A stretch of 8,360 bases of DNA from CAYWNK01 sp047639615 (GTDB taxonomy: Bacteria > Planctomycetota > UBA1135 > GCA-002686595), in contig JBLIOL010000252.1 of assembly GCA_047639615.1 (NCBI GenBank), positions 1-8,360 on the forward strand, given 5' to 3'. The notes under the pieces are model-generated. The model was not told the DNA's origin, did not search any database, and saw nothing but the letters and a program-made list of their open reading frames with translations. Made by a program: the position numbers and the translations under genes. Positions 1 to 6,700 of this stretch are shown one piece after another; position 1 is the first letter of the stretch, and every line of letters begins with the position of its first letter.

Positions 1-130
1 CGCCGCCGCCACGTCCGCCGCGGTCACCGCCGCCGTCACGGCCGCCGCGTCCGCCGCGGTCGCCGCCGCGGTCGCCGCCGCGGTCGCCGCCGCCGGAGCT
101 GCGCTCGGGGCCGGAGCTGCGCTCGCCGCC
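1..130 (-). repeat. Low-complexity repeats encoding the DRGG/RGG tail of PNPase
   Basis: The plus strand shows a 12-bp unit, gtcgccgccgcg, at 59-70 and 71-82, and at 83-94 with one changed base. Looser relatives extend to position 2. Read on the minus strand in the pnp frame, these give DRGG units, then RGGRDGGG and similar Gly/Arg/Asp combinations. Next to them a 15-bp direct repeat (ccggagctgcgctcg at 93-107 and 111-125, period 18) encodes two ERSSG units. The array lies after the S1 domain, is in frame throughout, and runs off the left edge, so copy number and protein end are unknown. Units this similar at DNA level suggest expansion by slippage. Confidence 0.85.
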
Positions 131-2245
131 TTCCTCACCACCCTCGCCCGGGGGCAAGGTGGCACGGTGGCTGACTTTGATCTTGCCGCGGTCGTCCACA
201 GCAATGATCTCGACTTCCAGAGTGTCGCCCACGTTCGTGACGTCCGTCACCGCACCTACGAAGCCGTTAGCCAGCTCGGAGATGTGACACAGACCTTCCA
301 CGCCCGGGAGCAGCTCAACGAACGCACCGAAGTCGCGCACGCTGCGCACGGTACCCGTGTAACGGGTACCCACTTCGGGAGTCTCGGTGGATGCCTTGAT
401 AGCGTCGGCACAGGCTTTCACCTTGGCCTTGTCCGTACCGAAGATCTGCACGTTGCCCTCGTCGTCGAGGATCGAAACGCGCACTTCGTAGTCGGCTTGC
501 AGGGCCTTGATGTTCTTGCCACCAGGGCCGATCAGGAAACCAATCTTGTCGGACGGAATCTTGAGCTTCTCCATACGAGGAGCGAAGTCGGAAACGTCCG
601 CGCTGGGACGGTCCACGACCTTCAACATCTCGCGCAGGATGTGGATACGACCCTCGAGGGCCTGACCCAAGGCGCGTTGCAGGAGCTCGCGGCTGACGGA
701 CTTGATCTTGATGTCCATCTGCAGGGCGGTGATGCCCACGCCAGAACCAGCAACCTTGAAGTCCATGTCACCGTTGTGATCCTCGGAGCCGAGGATGTCG
801 GTGAGGATGGCGGTTTGGTCGCCCTCTTCCACCAGGCCCATGGCGATACCCGCCACCGGCTGGGTGATCGGCACGCCGGCCAACATCATCGCCAAGCAAC
901 CACCGCAGACGCTCGCCATCGAGGAGGAGCCGTTGGACTCCATGATGTCGGAGACGATGCGGACGGTGTAGGGGAAGGCTTCGCGGGCCGGAAGCACGCC
1001 ACCGAGGGCGCGCTCGGCAAGCATGCCGTGACCGATCTCGCGACGACCCGGACCCATGATGCGGCGGGTTTCACCGACGGAGTAGGGCGGGAAGTTGTAG
1101 TGCAGGTAGAAGTTCTTGCGATACTCCTTCTCCACACCATCGATGATCTGCTCGTCGTCCGGGGTACCCAGGGTGACGCTGACCAAAGCTTGGGTCTCGC
1201 CACGGGTGAACAACACCGAGCCGTGCTGGCGCGGGATGAAGTCCTTGACGATGGTGATCTTACGAACCTCGTCCGTAGAACGGCCGTCAACGCGCTTGCC
1301 GGACAGGATGCAATCCCGCTCAACCTTGCGCTGTAGGTCGTGATAGAAGTTCTTGAGGGCCTTGGTGTGGGCCTTCAGGTCGCCAGCAGCAACGCCGGCG
1401 GCGAGCTTCGCGATCATGTCCTTGCGGACAGCGTAGACAGCGGCGTCACGGGTGTGCTTGCCGTCGGTACGGATCGCACCGACCAGCTGCTCTTCCCACT
1501 CGAAGACTTTCGCCTTGAGGTCTTCGTCCACGGCCGGGGCCACGAACTCGCGCTTGGTCTTGCCGGCCTTGCTGACCAGCTCCTCGATCATATCGACCAC
1601 ATCCTGGATGACCTCGCCGGCCATCTCAAGTGCGTCGATCATCTCTTCCTCGGTGAGCTCCTGTGCGGTGCTCTCCACCATGGCCAGGCCATTCTTGTGG
1701 CCTGCGACCACCAGGTCGAGGCGGCTTCCGTCGCGACGCTTTTCATCCGTGGGGAAAGCCACGAATTCGCCGTCGATGAGGCCGATACGGACAGCACCTA
1801 GGGTGCTATCGAAGGGGATGTCAGAGATCGCAAGCGCCGCGTAGGCGCCGATCATTGCAGAGACGTCGGGGTTGTTGCTCCCGTCGTACTGCAGAACGTG
1901 GGTCATTACCTGAACCTCGTCCTTATATCCATCCGGGAACATGGGGCGGATCGAGCGATCGATCAGACGCATGGTCAGGATTTCTTTGGTGGTCGGGCGA
2001 CCCTCGCGCTTGAAGAAGCCGCCGGGGATTTTGCCGGCAGACTCAGTCTTTTCGCGATAGTCGCAGACCAGGGGGAAGAAGTCGATGTCATCGCGGGCCG
2101 AGCCCGCGGTGACCGCTGCAAAGGTTTGTGTGTCGCCGATGGTGCAGATGATAGATCCGCCGGCTTGACGGGCCATTTGGCCGGTCTCGAGGGAGATGCG
2201 CACACCGGCGATCTCGCGCTCAACACGAACGTGTCCGTTCGTCAT
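1..2245 (-). CDS. pnp: Polynucleotide phosphorylase (PNPase), C-terminus cut by window edge
   Basis: PNPase is a cytoplasmic 3'-5' phosphorolytic exoribonuclease that releases nucleoside diphosphates; it forms a trimer and can join the RNA degradosome. 748 codons are visible and no stop is reached. Domains, in rough residues: first RNase PH domain 1-210, with FFKREGRP near 77 and RLIDRSIRPMFP just after; all-helical domain about 220-310; catalytic RNase PH domain about 315-545, with ESNGSSSMASVCG (GSSSM at 439-443) and the acidic run DILGSEDHNGDMDFKVAG, which carries the conserved metal-binding aspartates; KH domain about 555-610 with the GPGG loop at 573-576; S1 domain about 622-693. A Gly/Arg/Asp/Ser-rich tail follows, so the protein exceeds the usual length of about 700 residues. 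The ATG at 2245 is preceded by AAAAGG at 9 nt, and the protein begins MTNGHVRVEREIAG, a normal PNPase start. It lies 265 bp downstream of rpsO in the conserved order. Identity is secure; only the tail is unusual. Confidence 0.97.
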   Translation of the reverse strand, partial: MTNGHVRVEREIAGVRISLETGQMARQAGGSIICTIGDTQTFAAVTAGSARDDIDFFPLVCDYREKTESAGKIPGGFFKREGRPTTKEILTMRLIDRSIRPMFPDGYKDEVQVMTHVLQYDGSNNPDVSAMIGAYAALAISDIPFDSTLGAVRIGLIDGEFVAFPTDEKRRDGSRLDLVVAGHKNGLAMVESTAQELTEEEMIDALEMAGEVIQDVVDMIEELVSKAGKTKREFVAPAVDEDLKAKVFEWEEQLVGAIRTDGKHTRDAAVYAVRKDMIAKLAAGVAAGDLKAHTKALKNFYHDLQRKVERDCILSGKRVDGRSTDEVRKITIVKDFIPRQHGSVLFTRGETQALVSVTLGTPDDEQIIDGVEKEYRKNFYLHYNFPPYSVGETRRIMGPGRREIGHGMLAERALGGVLPAREAFPYTVRIVSDIMESNGSSSMASVCGGCLAMMLAGVPITQPVAGIAMGLVEEGDQTAILTDILGSEDHNGDMDFKVAGSGVGITALQMDIKIKSVSRELLQRALGQALEGRIHILREMLKVVDRPSADVSDFAPRMEKLKIPSDKIGFLIGPGGKNIKALQADYEVRVSILDDEGNVQIFGTDKAKVKACADAIKASTETPEVGTRYTGTVRSVRDFGAFVELLPGVEGLCHISELANGFVGAVTDVTNVGDTLEVEIIAVDDRGKIKVSHRATLPPGEGGEEGGERSSGPERSSGGGDRGGDRGGDRGGRGGRDGGGDRGGRGGG
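350..370. repeat. Perfect 9-bp inverted repeat with 3-nt loop inside pnp
   Basis: ggtacccgt at 350-358 and acgggtacc at 362-370 are exact reverse complements separated by gta. The site lies where the KH-S1 linker meets the start of the S1 domain (the GTRYTGTV segment). It could form a stable hairpin in the pnp mRNA. No known element is recognised, and it may be a coincidence of Gly-Thr-Arg-Tyr-Thr-Gly coding. Confidence 0.6.
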
Positions 2246-2302
2246 GGTTAGTTGCCTTTTTTCAGATGGCTGATTTCTTTTCGAATCTCAATCACGCGCT
2301 AG

Positions 2303-2319
2303 GCCAGATACCTACTGGC
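2303..2319 (-). promoter_or_regulatory. Third, shorter stem-loop in the pnp leader
   Basis: GCCAG (2303-2307) pairs with CTGGC (2315-2319) around a 7-nt loop, and flanking gcta/tagc sequence could extend the stem imperfectly. It is about 58 nt upstream of the pnp start codon. It is weak alone and listed because it follows two other stems in series. Confidence 0.3.
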
Positions 2320-2333
2320 GCGCTTAGCTCGCG

Positions 2334-2357
2334 CAGGTCCCTATTGAGGGTGACCTG
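2334..2357 (-). promoter_or_regulatory. Second stem-loop in the pnp leader
   Basis: CAGGT (2334-2338) pairs with ACCTG (2353-2357), and CCCT (2339-2342) pairs with AGGG (2347-2350). The loop is 4 nt, with a 2-nt bulge at 2351-2352. It lies between the strong hairpin and the pnp start and may be part of the same structured leader. Confidence 0.4.
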
Positions 2358-2367
2358 AGTAAGAGCC

Positions 2368-2408
2368 GAGACCGCGGGCCCTCGTTTGTTTCGAGGAACC
2401 GCGGTCTC
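2368..2408 (-). promoter_or_regulatory. Strong hairpin in the rpsO-pnp spacer, candidate RNase III or pnp control site
   Basis: GAGACCGCGG at 2368-2377 pairs perfectly with CCGCGGTCTC at 2399-2408. An inner 5-bp stem (2380-2384 with 2392-2396) closes a 7-nt loop across a 2x2 internal loop. The result is about 15 bp of GC-rich stem without a following U-tract on either strand. In E. coli a stem-loop in the same rpsO-pnp spacer is cut by RNase III, which starts PNPase autoregulation. By position and shape this hairpin could play that role, but the equivalence is inferred. Confidence 0.55.
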
Positions 2409-2510
2409 CAGTCAAAGCGAACCCGCCGAACGAGCACCGGGCCGAGGCCCGCGTCGCGCTAGCGTGGTTCGTTGGAATCTCATGGGGAGAGGAGTGGCTG
2501 GCCGGTTGGC

Positions 2511-2780
2511 CTAGCGACGTAGGCCGAGGCGGCCCAGGATGGCCTTGTACCGGTCAACTTCGTTGTTGCGCAGGTAGGTCAAGAGCTTCGCACGACGGCC
2601 GACCATGATCAGCAGGCCACGGCGTGAGGTGAAGTCCTTCTTGTGCACCTTCAGGTGCTCGGTCAGGTTCTTGATGTTTTCGGTGAGAAGTGCGATCTGC
2701 ACTTCTGCGGAACCGTTGTCGCCGTCATTGATACCGAACTCAGCGACGAGTTCGGCTTTGCGTACGGTGGGGACTGCCAT
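2511..2780 (-). CDS. rpsO: 30S ribosomal protein S15
   Basis: S15 is a primary 16S rRNA-binding protein of the 30S platform (central domain, h20-h22 junction) and contributes to a bridge with the 50S subunit. The 89 residues match the normal family length. Family signatures are GSAEVQIALLT at about 23-33, the rRNA-contacting HKKDFTSRRGLL at 46-57, and the C-terminal RLGLRR. The start MAVPTVRK at 2780 gives the standard N-terminus. An in-frame ATG at 2885 would add 35 Arg-rich residues unknown in S15, so it is rejected. The Shine-Dalgarno is poor: only a GAG-like stretch in TAGAGCAAGCCCC. It is followed by pnp on the same strand, the usual bacterial order. S15 represses its own mRNA in several bacteria, and the structured leader here would allow that. 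Confidence 0.97.
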   Translation of the reverse strand: MAVPTVRKAELVAEFGINDGDNGSAEVQIALLTENIKNLTEHLKVHKKDFTSRRGLLIMVGRRAKLLTYLRNNEVDRYKAILGRLGLRR

Positions 2781-2935
2781 GGGGCTTGCTCTACTTGAAA
2801 GGTCTGTCTTGCTGGATGAAAACTTGCCCAAGCACGAGGGGCGCGGCATACGCGCCTCCCGTCGCCGGGTGCGTGGCCTGGACATCAGGTCCGGGCAAAT
2901 CGAGCCGCCAGGGCGGTCTCGAAGGCGAAGAGTCT
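2781..2935 (-). promoter_or_regulatory. Structured rpsO leader, candidate S15 autoregulatory region
   Basis: Three stem-loops can be drawn upstream of rpsO. At 2901-2921, CGAG/CTCG and CCGC/GCGG form 8 bp with one bulged base and a 4-nt loop. At 2877-2895, GGAC/GTCC is extended by three pairs around a 5-nt loop. At 2836-2858, GAGG/CCTC stacks on CGCG/CGCG with a 2-nt bulge and a 5-nt loop. Leaders of rpsO commonly bind S15, but these structures differ by lineage, and I cannot match this one to a known class. The function is inferred from position and fold only. Confidence 0.35.
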
Positions 2936-2951
2936 AGCGCCAGCGCCCCGA

Positions 2952-2984
2952 AATACAGGCCCTAGGCCCAGGATTCGGCGTCAA
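2952..2984 (-). promoter_or_regulatory. Weak candidate promoter for rpsO-pnp
   Basis: On the minus strand TTGACG (2979-2984) resembles a -35 box, and TGTATT (2952-2957) could be a -10. The 21-bp spacing is too long for a standard sigma-70 promoter. The position is sensible, upstream of the structured rpsO leader, but the call is weak. Confidence 0.22.
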
Positions 2985-3004
2985 ATCGCGATCTCTCCGC
3001 CCGT

Positions 3005-3062
3005 GGGATCACTCAAATCCGGGCTGTGCCCCTTCGGGATCACTCAAATCCGGGCTGTGCCC
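3005..3062. repeat. Tandem 27-bp direct repeat (period 31) across the stop of the small lipoprotein gene
   Basis: The 27-bp unit at 3005-3031 (beginning gggatcactcaaatccggg) recurs exactly at 3036-3062 with a 4-nt spacer, cttc. The 3036-3062 copy contains the last codons and TGA (3040-3042) of the lipoprotein gene, and the other lies just downstream of it. A recent tandem duplication of 31 bp would explain it without changing the protein. Each unit also contains a GGGC-ACA-GCCC self-complementary stem on the minus strand (3050-3064 is a perfect 6-bp stem with a 3-nt loop), so the duplication placed two small hairpins at the transcript end. Confidence 0.9.
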
Positions 3063-3633
3063 GGCGCGCGGGCATGACCGCCATGATTTCCTGGGCGATG
3101 TGCGCCAGGGCGTTGGTGTACTGAACGGGCTCCGAGATGTGGCCGGAGTCGTCCCCAGCGAAGTCAAAGCGACGTGCTAGGCGGGCGGACCACAGGACGG
3201 GTCCGAGGGGGTCTGCGGGGTCCACGAGGCGCACCTCAAGGTCTCCCTCAATCGCCCGGCGGCCTTCCCACATGCTGTCGTTCCAGTCGTGGACGATGAT
3301 CTCACAGACCGCGTCCTCGTCCAGGATCCCCGTGCGGTAGGAAGCCTCTACGACCCCGCTATCCACGTATTCGAGGGCCAGGGGCGCGTAGCGCCGGCGG
3401 ATCAGGGCCTTCACAAAGGCCTGACGCAGGGCCAACTCGGGCACGCTCAGATCCTCTTCGGAAGCCATCTGCAGAGGAGCGACCACGATATCGTTGGGGT
3501 TCAACTGCTCGAGGCGCCCCACCTCCATGACGCGCACGTCGCGCCCCTTGGGCTCAGGGAGTTGCTGACAGGCCTGAGTCAGGAATACGAGGGCGAGCAG
3601 AGACAGGGAGCGGATCATCAAAAGCGGTCGCAT
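3040..3633 (-). CDS. Small putative lipoprotein of unknown function
   Basis: 197 residues. The N-terminus MRPLLMIRSLSLLALVFLTQAC is a lipoprotein signal peptide with lipobox LTQAC and Cys22 as the acylated residue, so the protein is probably anchored in a membrane facing the periplasm. The start at 3633 is chosen because GGAGG lies 6 nt upstream (CTGGAGGTTCCCCATG); an upstream in-frame ATG at 3681 would bury the signal peptide. The mature part has a DIVVAPLQ strand (about 48-55), a helix around ALRQAFVKALIRRRYAPL, a strand AVCEIIVHDW (108-117), and LEVRLVDP followed by GPVLWSARLARR (132-155). A short strand, helix, then 'x-I-x-x-W' and 'LVD-x-G-LW' resembles the small GNA1162/DUF799-type lipoproteins, but the match is by eye and weak. 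It lies 90 bp downstream of the large lipoprotein gene and may share its transcript. Confidence 0.85.
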   Translation of the reverse strand: MRPLLMIRSLSLLALVFLTQACQQLPEPKGRDVRVMEVGRLEQLNPNDIVVAPLQMASEEDLSVPELALRQAFVKALIRRRYAPLALEYVDSGVVEASYRTGILDEDAVCEIIVHDWNDSMWEGRRAIEGDLEVRLVDPADPLGPVLWSARLARRFDFAGDDSGHISEPVQYTNALAHIAQEIMAVMPARRAQPGFE

Positions 3634-3639
3634 GGGGAA

Positions 3640-3644
3640 CCTCC
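3640..3644 (-). promoter_or_regulatory. Ribosome binding site deciding the start of the small lipoprotein
   Basis: GGAGG on the minus strand, 6 nt before the ATG at 3633. It is the best Shine-Dalgarno in the window and rules out the longer in-frame start at 3681. Confidence 0.8.
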
Positions 3645-3693
3645 AGGTGAGTCCGGACGGGAGAGCGTCCGAGTGGGCCATCCTAGAAGTCTT

Positions 3694-3714
3694 GGGGGCG
3701 CGGTTCCAACCCCC
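3694..3714 (-). other. Small GC stem between the two lipoprotein genes
   Basis: GGGGG (3694-3698) can pair with CCCCC (3710-3714) around an 11-nt loop, starting 9 bp after the stop of the large lipoprotein gene. No U-tract follows, so it is not a clear terminator. At most it might trim or attenuate the transcript. Confidence 0.2.
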
Positions 3715-3723
3715 TGCCGCTGC

Positions 3724-6700
3724 TCAGTTGATCGTGACCGAGGTTTCACCCGTAAATGCCATGATTTCGGCCTCCCGACCGATATCCGACCACAGGAATG
3801 AGGACGTATTCAGGCTGCTCCAGCTGAAGACTTCCACCCGCGCCGTGGCGGCGCCGACGCTCAGGGAGGTGCCGCCCAGGCTCATGGTGGTGATATCAGG
3901 GGCTGTAATGCGCACGGGACCCGCCGCATCGTTGGAATCCACGGTCCACAGGTCCCAGCGTCGTCCGGCGGAGTCCACCACCTGCACGTGCACCAAGCCA
4001 GCCGCCATGGCGGCATCGGGGATCACGTCCACGATCCCGATATCAAAGCCAGTCGCGGGAATAGTGGCCATCGCTGCCGGCGCCAAGAGCGTCGGAACCG
4101 CCGGAAGCACGAGCGCTCCAGCTGAAACGGAAAGCCGCGGACGAGCCACCAGCACGTTGCCGTTGGTGTCTTCCACCTCAGCACGCAGGAATAGGTCAGC
4201 CTCGATCGTGCCGTCGGTCACCAAGCTACCGAGCACATCCCCGCCACCGTCGTCGATCCCGTCGGCCGCACCCGGGATAGCGCCAAGCACCGTCCAGTTG
4301 CTGGCGTCCAAGACGAATTCCTCACCACGCCCCACCACCAGGGGATTCGAGAGACCCGGAACCAGGCCCTCGACGGTCACCAGCGGATCCGCGATGAGCG
4401 TGCCCAGCCCGGTGGCCAGAGCGCGCGTCAGCACGTGCGCGGTCAGCGCGATGGCCTGTTCCTCTGCGGGCAGGGCCAGTAGCACCTGATCCACTGCGTG
4501 AACCAGGTCGATCTCATCCATGCCCGCCTGCGCGGGTAGCAAAATTTCGCTCAAGCTGAAGGCCTGCAGATACTCCGCGGCCGTCCAACCCACAGAGGAC
4601 AGTCCACCATCCACAGCCATGAAGCTGCGTATGCCGAGCTTGCCCGGCTGAACCGACAGCGGCCCGAAGGGGCAGCGCAGGAGCCCCGCCGCTAGGTCCG
4701 GAATACAGATCCCGGTGTTCACCAGGCGACTGTCGAAAATGCCCGCGCGGGAATCCCCCACGGCGCCGTCCAAGCTCACCAAACCGATGGTCGCCGGCAG
4801 GGCCGCCAGCACTTCGCCCGCGGTGGTCACCGCGGCCTGATTGCTAGGCCGCATCAGCGTGGTCAGGTAGTCCACGGGTACGCGATCGAAAGTGAACAGG
4901 TCGAAGCCCGCCTGCTCGACGGTCACGATCGTGTCGCCGGCCATGGAAGCCGGCATCACCACGCGCCCTTCGGTGCCGGTGAAGCCGACGCCGAGCTCTA
5001 CAATGGCGCCCATGCCGTCGCGCTCGTGCACCATCACGCGCGCTCCAACCACCGGCGTTAGGTCCACCTCAGAAAGCACGCGAACGGTGATTTGAGTGGC
5101 AGGCAGGGCATTTCCCGGTCCCATGGCACCCACCTGGCGGAAGCTGCCGACGATGGCGGTCGTAGCGTTGAGCGCACGGTCATAGATCTGCACGGTGAAG
5201 GACAGGTCAGGGTCCGTGGGATCCAGCAAGCCCAGGTTCACGGGCTGTGTAACGAAGGTGCCAGCGGCCGCACCCAGAGCCACGGAGGGGATCTCAGCGC
5301 CGCTGAAGTTGTCGCCCATGGCGCTGCTCACGCGCGCCGCGCTGACCATCTCATCCGCGCGACCCACCAGCACCAAGCCGCGCTGATCGGAGACGAAGGG
5401 CATGAGGTTGGTGCCGGACAGCCCGAGGCCCAATAGGGTCGGCGGGGTCGTGTCGAGCAGCAGGTCCTGGGCACCGGGCACCGCCGGATCGCCATCGGCC
5501 AATCGCACGGAGCTGCCGAGGGTGCCACGCACCATGCGCGCAGCGATGCGCACCGCGCCTTCACCCAAGATGGGGTTGTTGGAAGCGTCGAGCAGACTCA
5601 GGTCCGTCGGCAGCACATCCACTAGCTGAGACCCCACGGGCACAGCCACGGAACGAGCGACCGTGCGACGCAATCCCGTATCTCCCGGCTCATCCCCAAA
5701 GAGATAGAGTTCGATCGTGTCGCCGGACAGGCCGGGGGTGGAGAGCTCCACCTGCAGCACCGGGATCATGCCGGCTAGGTCCGGTCCCCCGAGCGCGTCG
5801 ATGGGCTCGAAAGGTTTGGTGATCGCCACCGGCGAATCGAAGGGCGCTAGGTCGAAGCTGATCGAGGTCTCGGGCAGATCCACGCCGGCCATGTCATCCG
5901 CGTGCAGCAGTGCACCGGATGGTGAAAGAATCAGGGAGACGGCAGCCCCCGTCGGCAGGGGGACGCGCGGCTGGCCGAGGGCCGCGTTGCTCCAGCTCCA
6001 AATGCGGCTGACAGGCGTGTTGGCGGGCGGCGCCAACAGGGGCAAGGGACTCGGGTCCTCGGAGGAGGGAGTACCGTTGACCTTGACCACCCAGGAGGCC
6101 GTGTCGAAATCTCCGATCACCATGTCGCGGTCGAAGATGACGGTGATCGAAGCTAGGTCGCTGAGGCCGGTGCTGCCGTCGGCCGGGAATGTGGCCACCA
6201 CGCTCGGCACGTCGGTCGCTTCCGCCTCCACGGTGAAGGAGGCCACCAGGCTGCCCGGGGCAGCGTTCCAGATCTGTCCCGAGAGATCTGTGAGGGCCCG
6301 GTCCTCGGCCACGATCACGTCGAAGGCCTGGCCCGCGGGCAGAGGCCCCAGGGGTAGCAGGATCAGCATGCGCCCGTCCGCCGCCAGGGTCGGCACGGTC
6401 GGAACGGCCGCGCCGGAGATGAACTCGACCACCTCGAGGGCACCCACGATGGTGGCGGGGTTCATGCTCTCGTCGAAGATCACGACGATCGGCGAGTTGG
6501 ATCCAATGCCCTCACCACTGGGGAAGGCATCCATGACCGTCGGCGCGCTCGTTTTGAGCCAACTTCCGTCTGAAGGCGAGCCCACAGAGGCGGATGTCTG
6601 GTTTCCACCGCTCCCATCGTCGTTCGCACCCGGCTGGCAATTGCGCGGACCGAATACGCAGGCCGGATTGTCGCACCCCGTGAGGGCGGTCAACAGGACG

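Larger units (their letters stand above)
2246..2510 (-). other. rpsO-pnp intergenic spacer
   Basis: This 265-bp gap between the rpsO stop and the pnp start has no plausible gene. It holds three stem-loops in a row (2303-2319, 2334-2357, 2368-2408) and a small GC stem at 2438-2451 (CGGGC with a CGAG loop). None is followed by a run of T on the minus strand, so no intrinsic terminator separates the two genes and read-through is likely. No convincing sigma-70-like promoter for pnp alone was seen. The pnp ribosome binding site AAAAGG (2255-2260, minus) is in the last bases. Confidence 0.6.

Noticed and set aside
167..1336. Long plus-strand open frame (389 codons) opposite pnp
   Set aside because: It is antisense to a certain PNPase reading frame with conserved domains. 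Open antisense frames are common in GC-rich genes, and its protein (His/Asp/Gly/Leu-rich) has no recognisable motif.
1340..1801. Further plus-strand open frames opposite pnp (also 1452-1844 and 1898-2251)
   Set aside because: They are shadows of the PNPase codons, with no ribosome binding site or family motif.
2368..2408. Intrinsic terminator between rpsO and pnp
   Set aside because: The stem is strong, but no T-run follows on either strand, so processing or regulation is more likely than Rho-independent termination.
2781..2885. Upstream in-frame ATG at 2885 extending rpsO by 35 residues
   Set aside because: S15 is almost always 89 residues; the extension is Arg-rich with no homology and coincides with the structured leader.
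3005..3062. CRISPR-like repeats
   Set aside because: There are only two copies with a 4-nt spacer, and one overlaps a coding end; this is a tandem duplication.
3634..3681. Upstream ATG at 3681 for the small lipoprotein
   Set aside because: It would place 16 residues before the signal peptide, while a strong GGAGG serves the ATG at 3633.
3632..4489. Plus-strand open frame of 285 codons opposite the Ig-like lipoprotein
   Set aside because: It has a Ser/Thr/Pro/Ala-rich composition typical of an antisense frame, and the opposite strand has a signal peptide and Ig-like domains.
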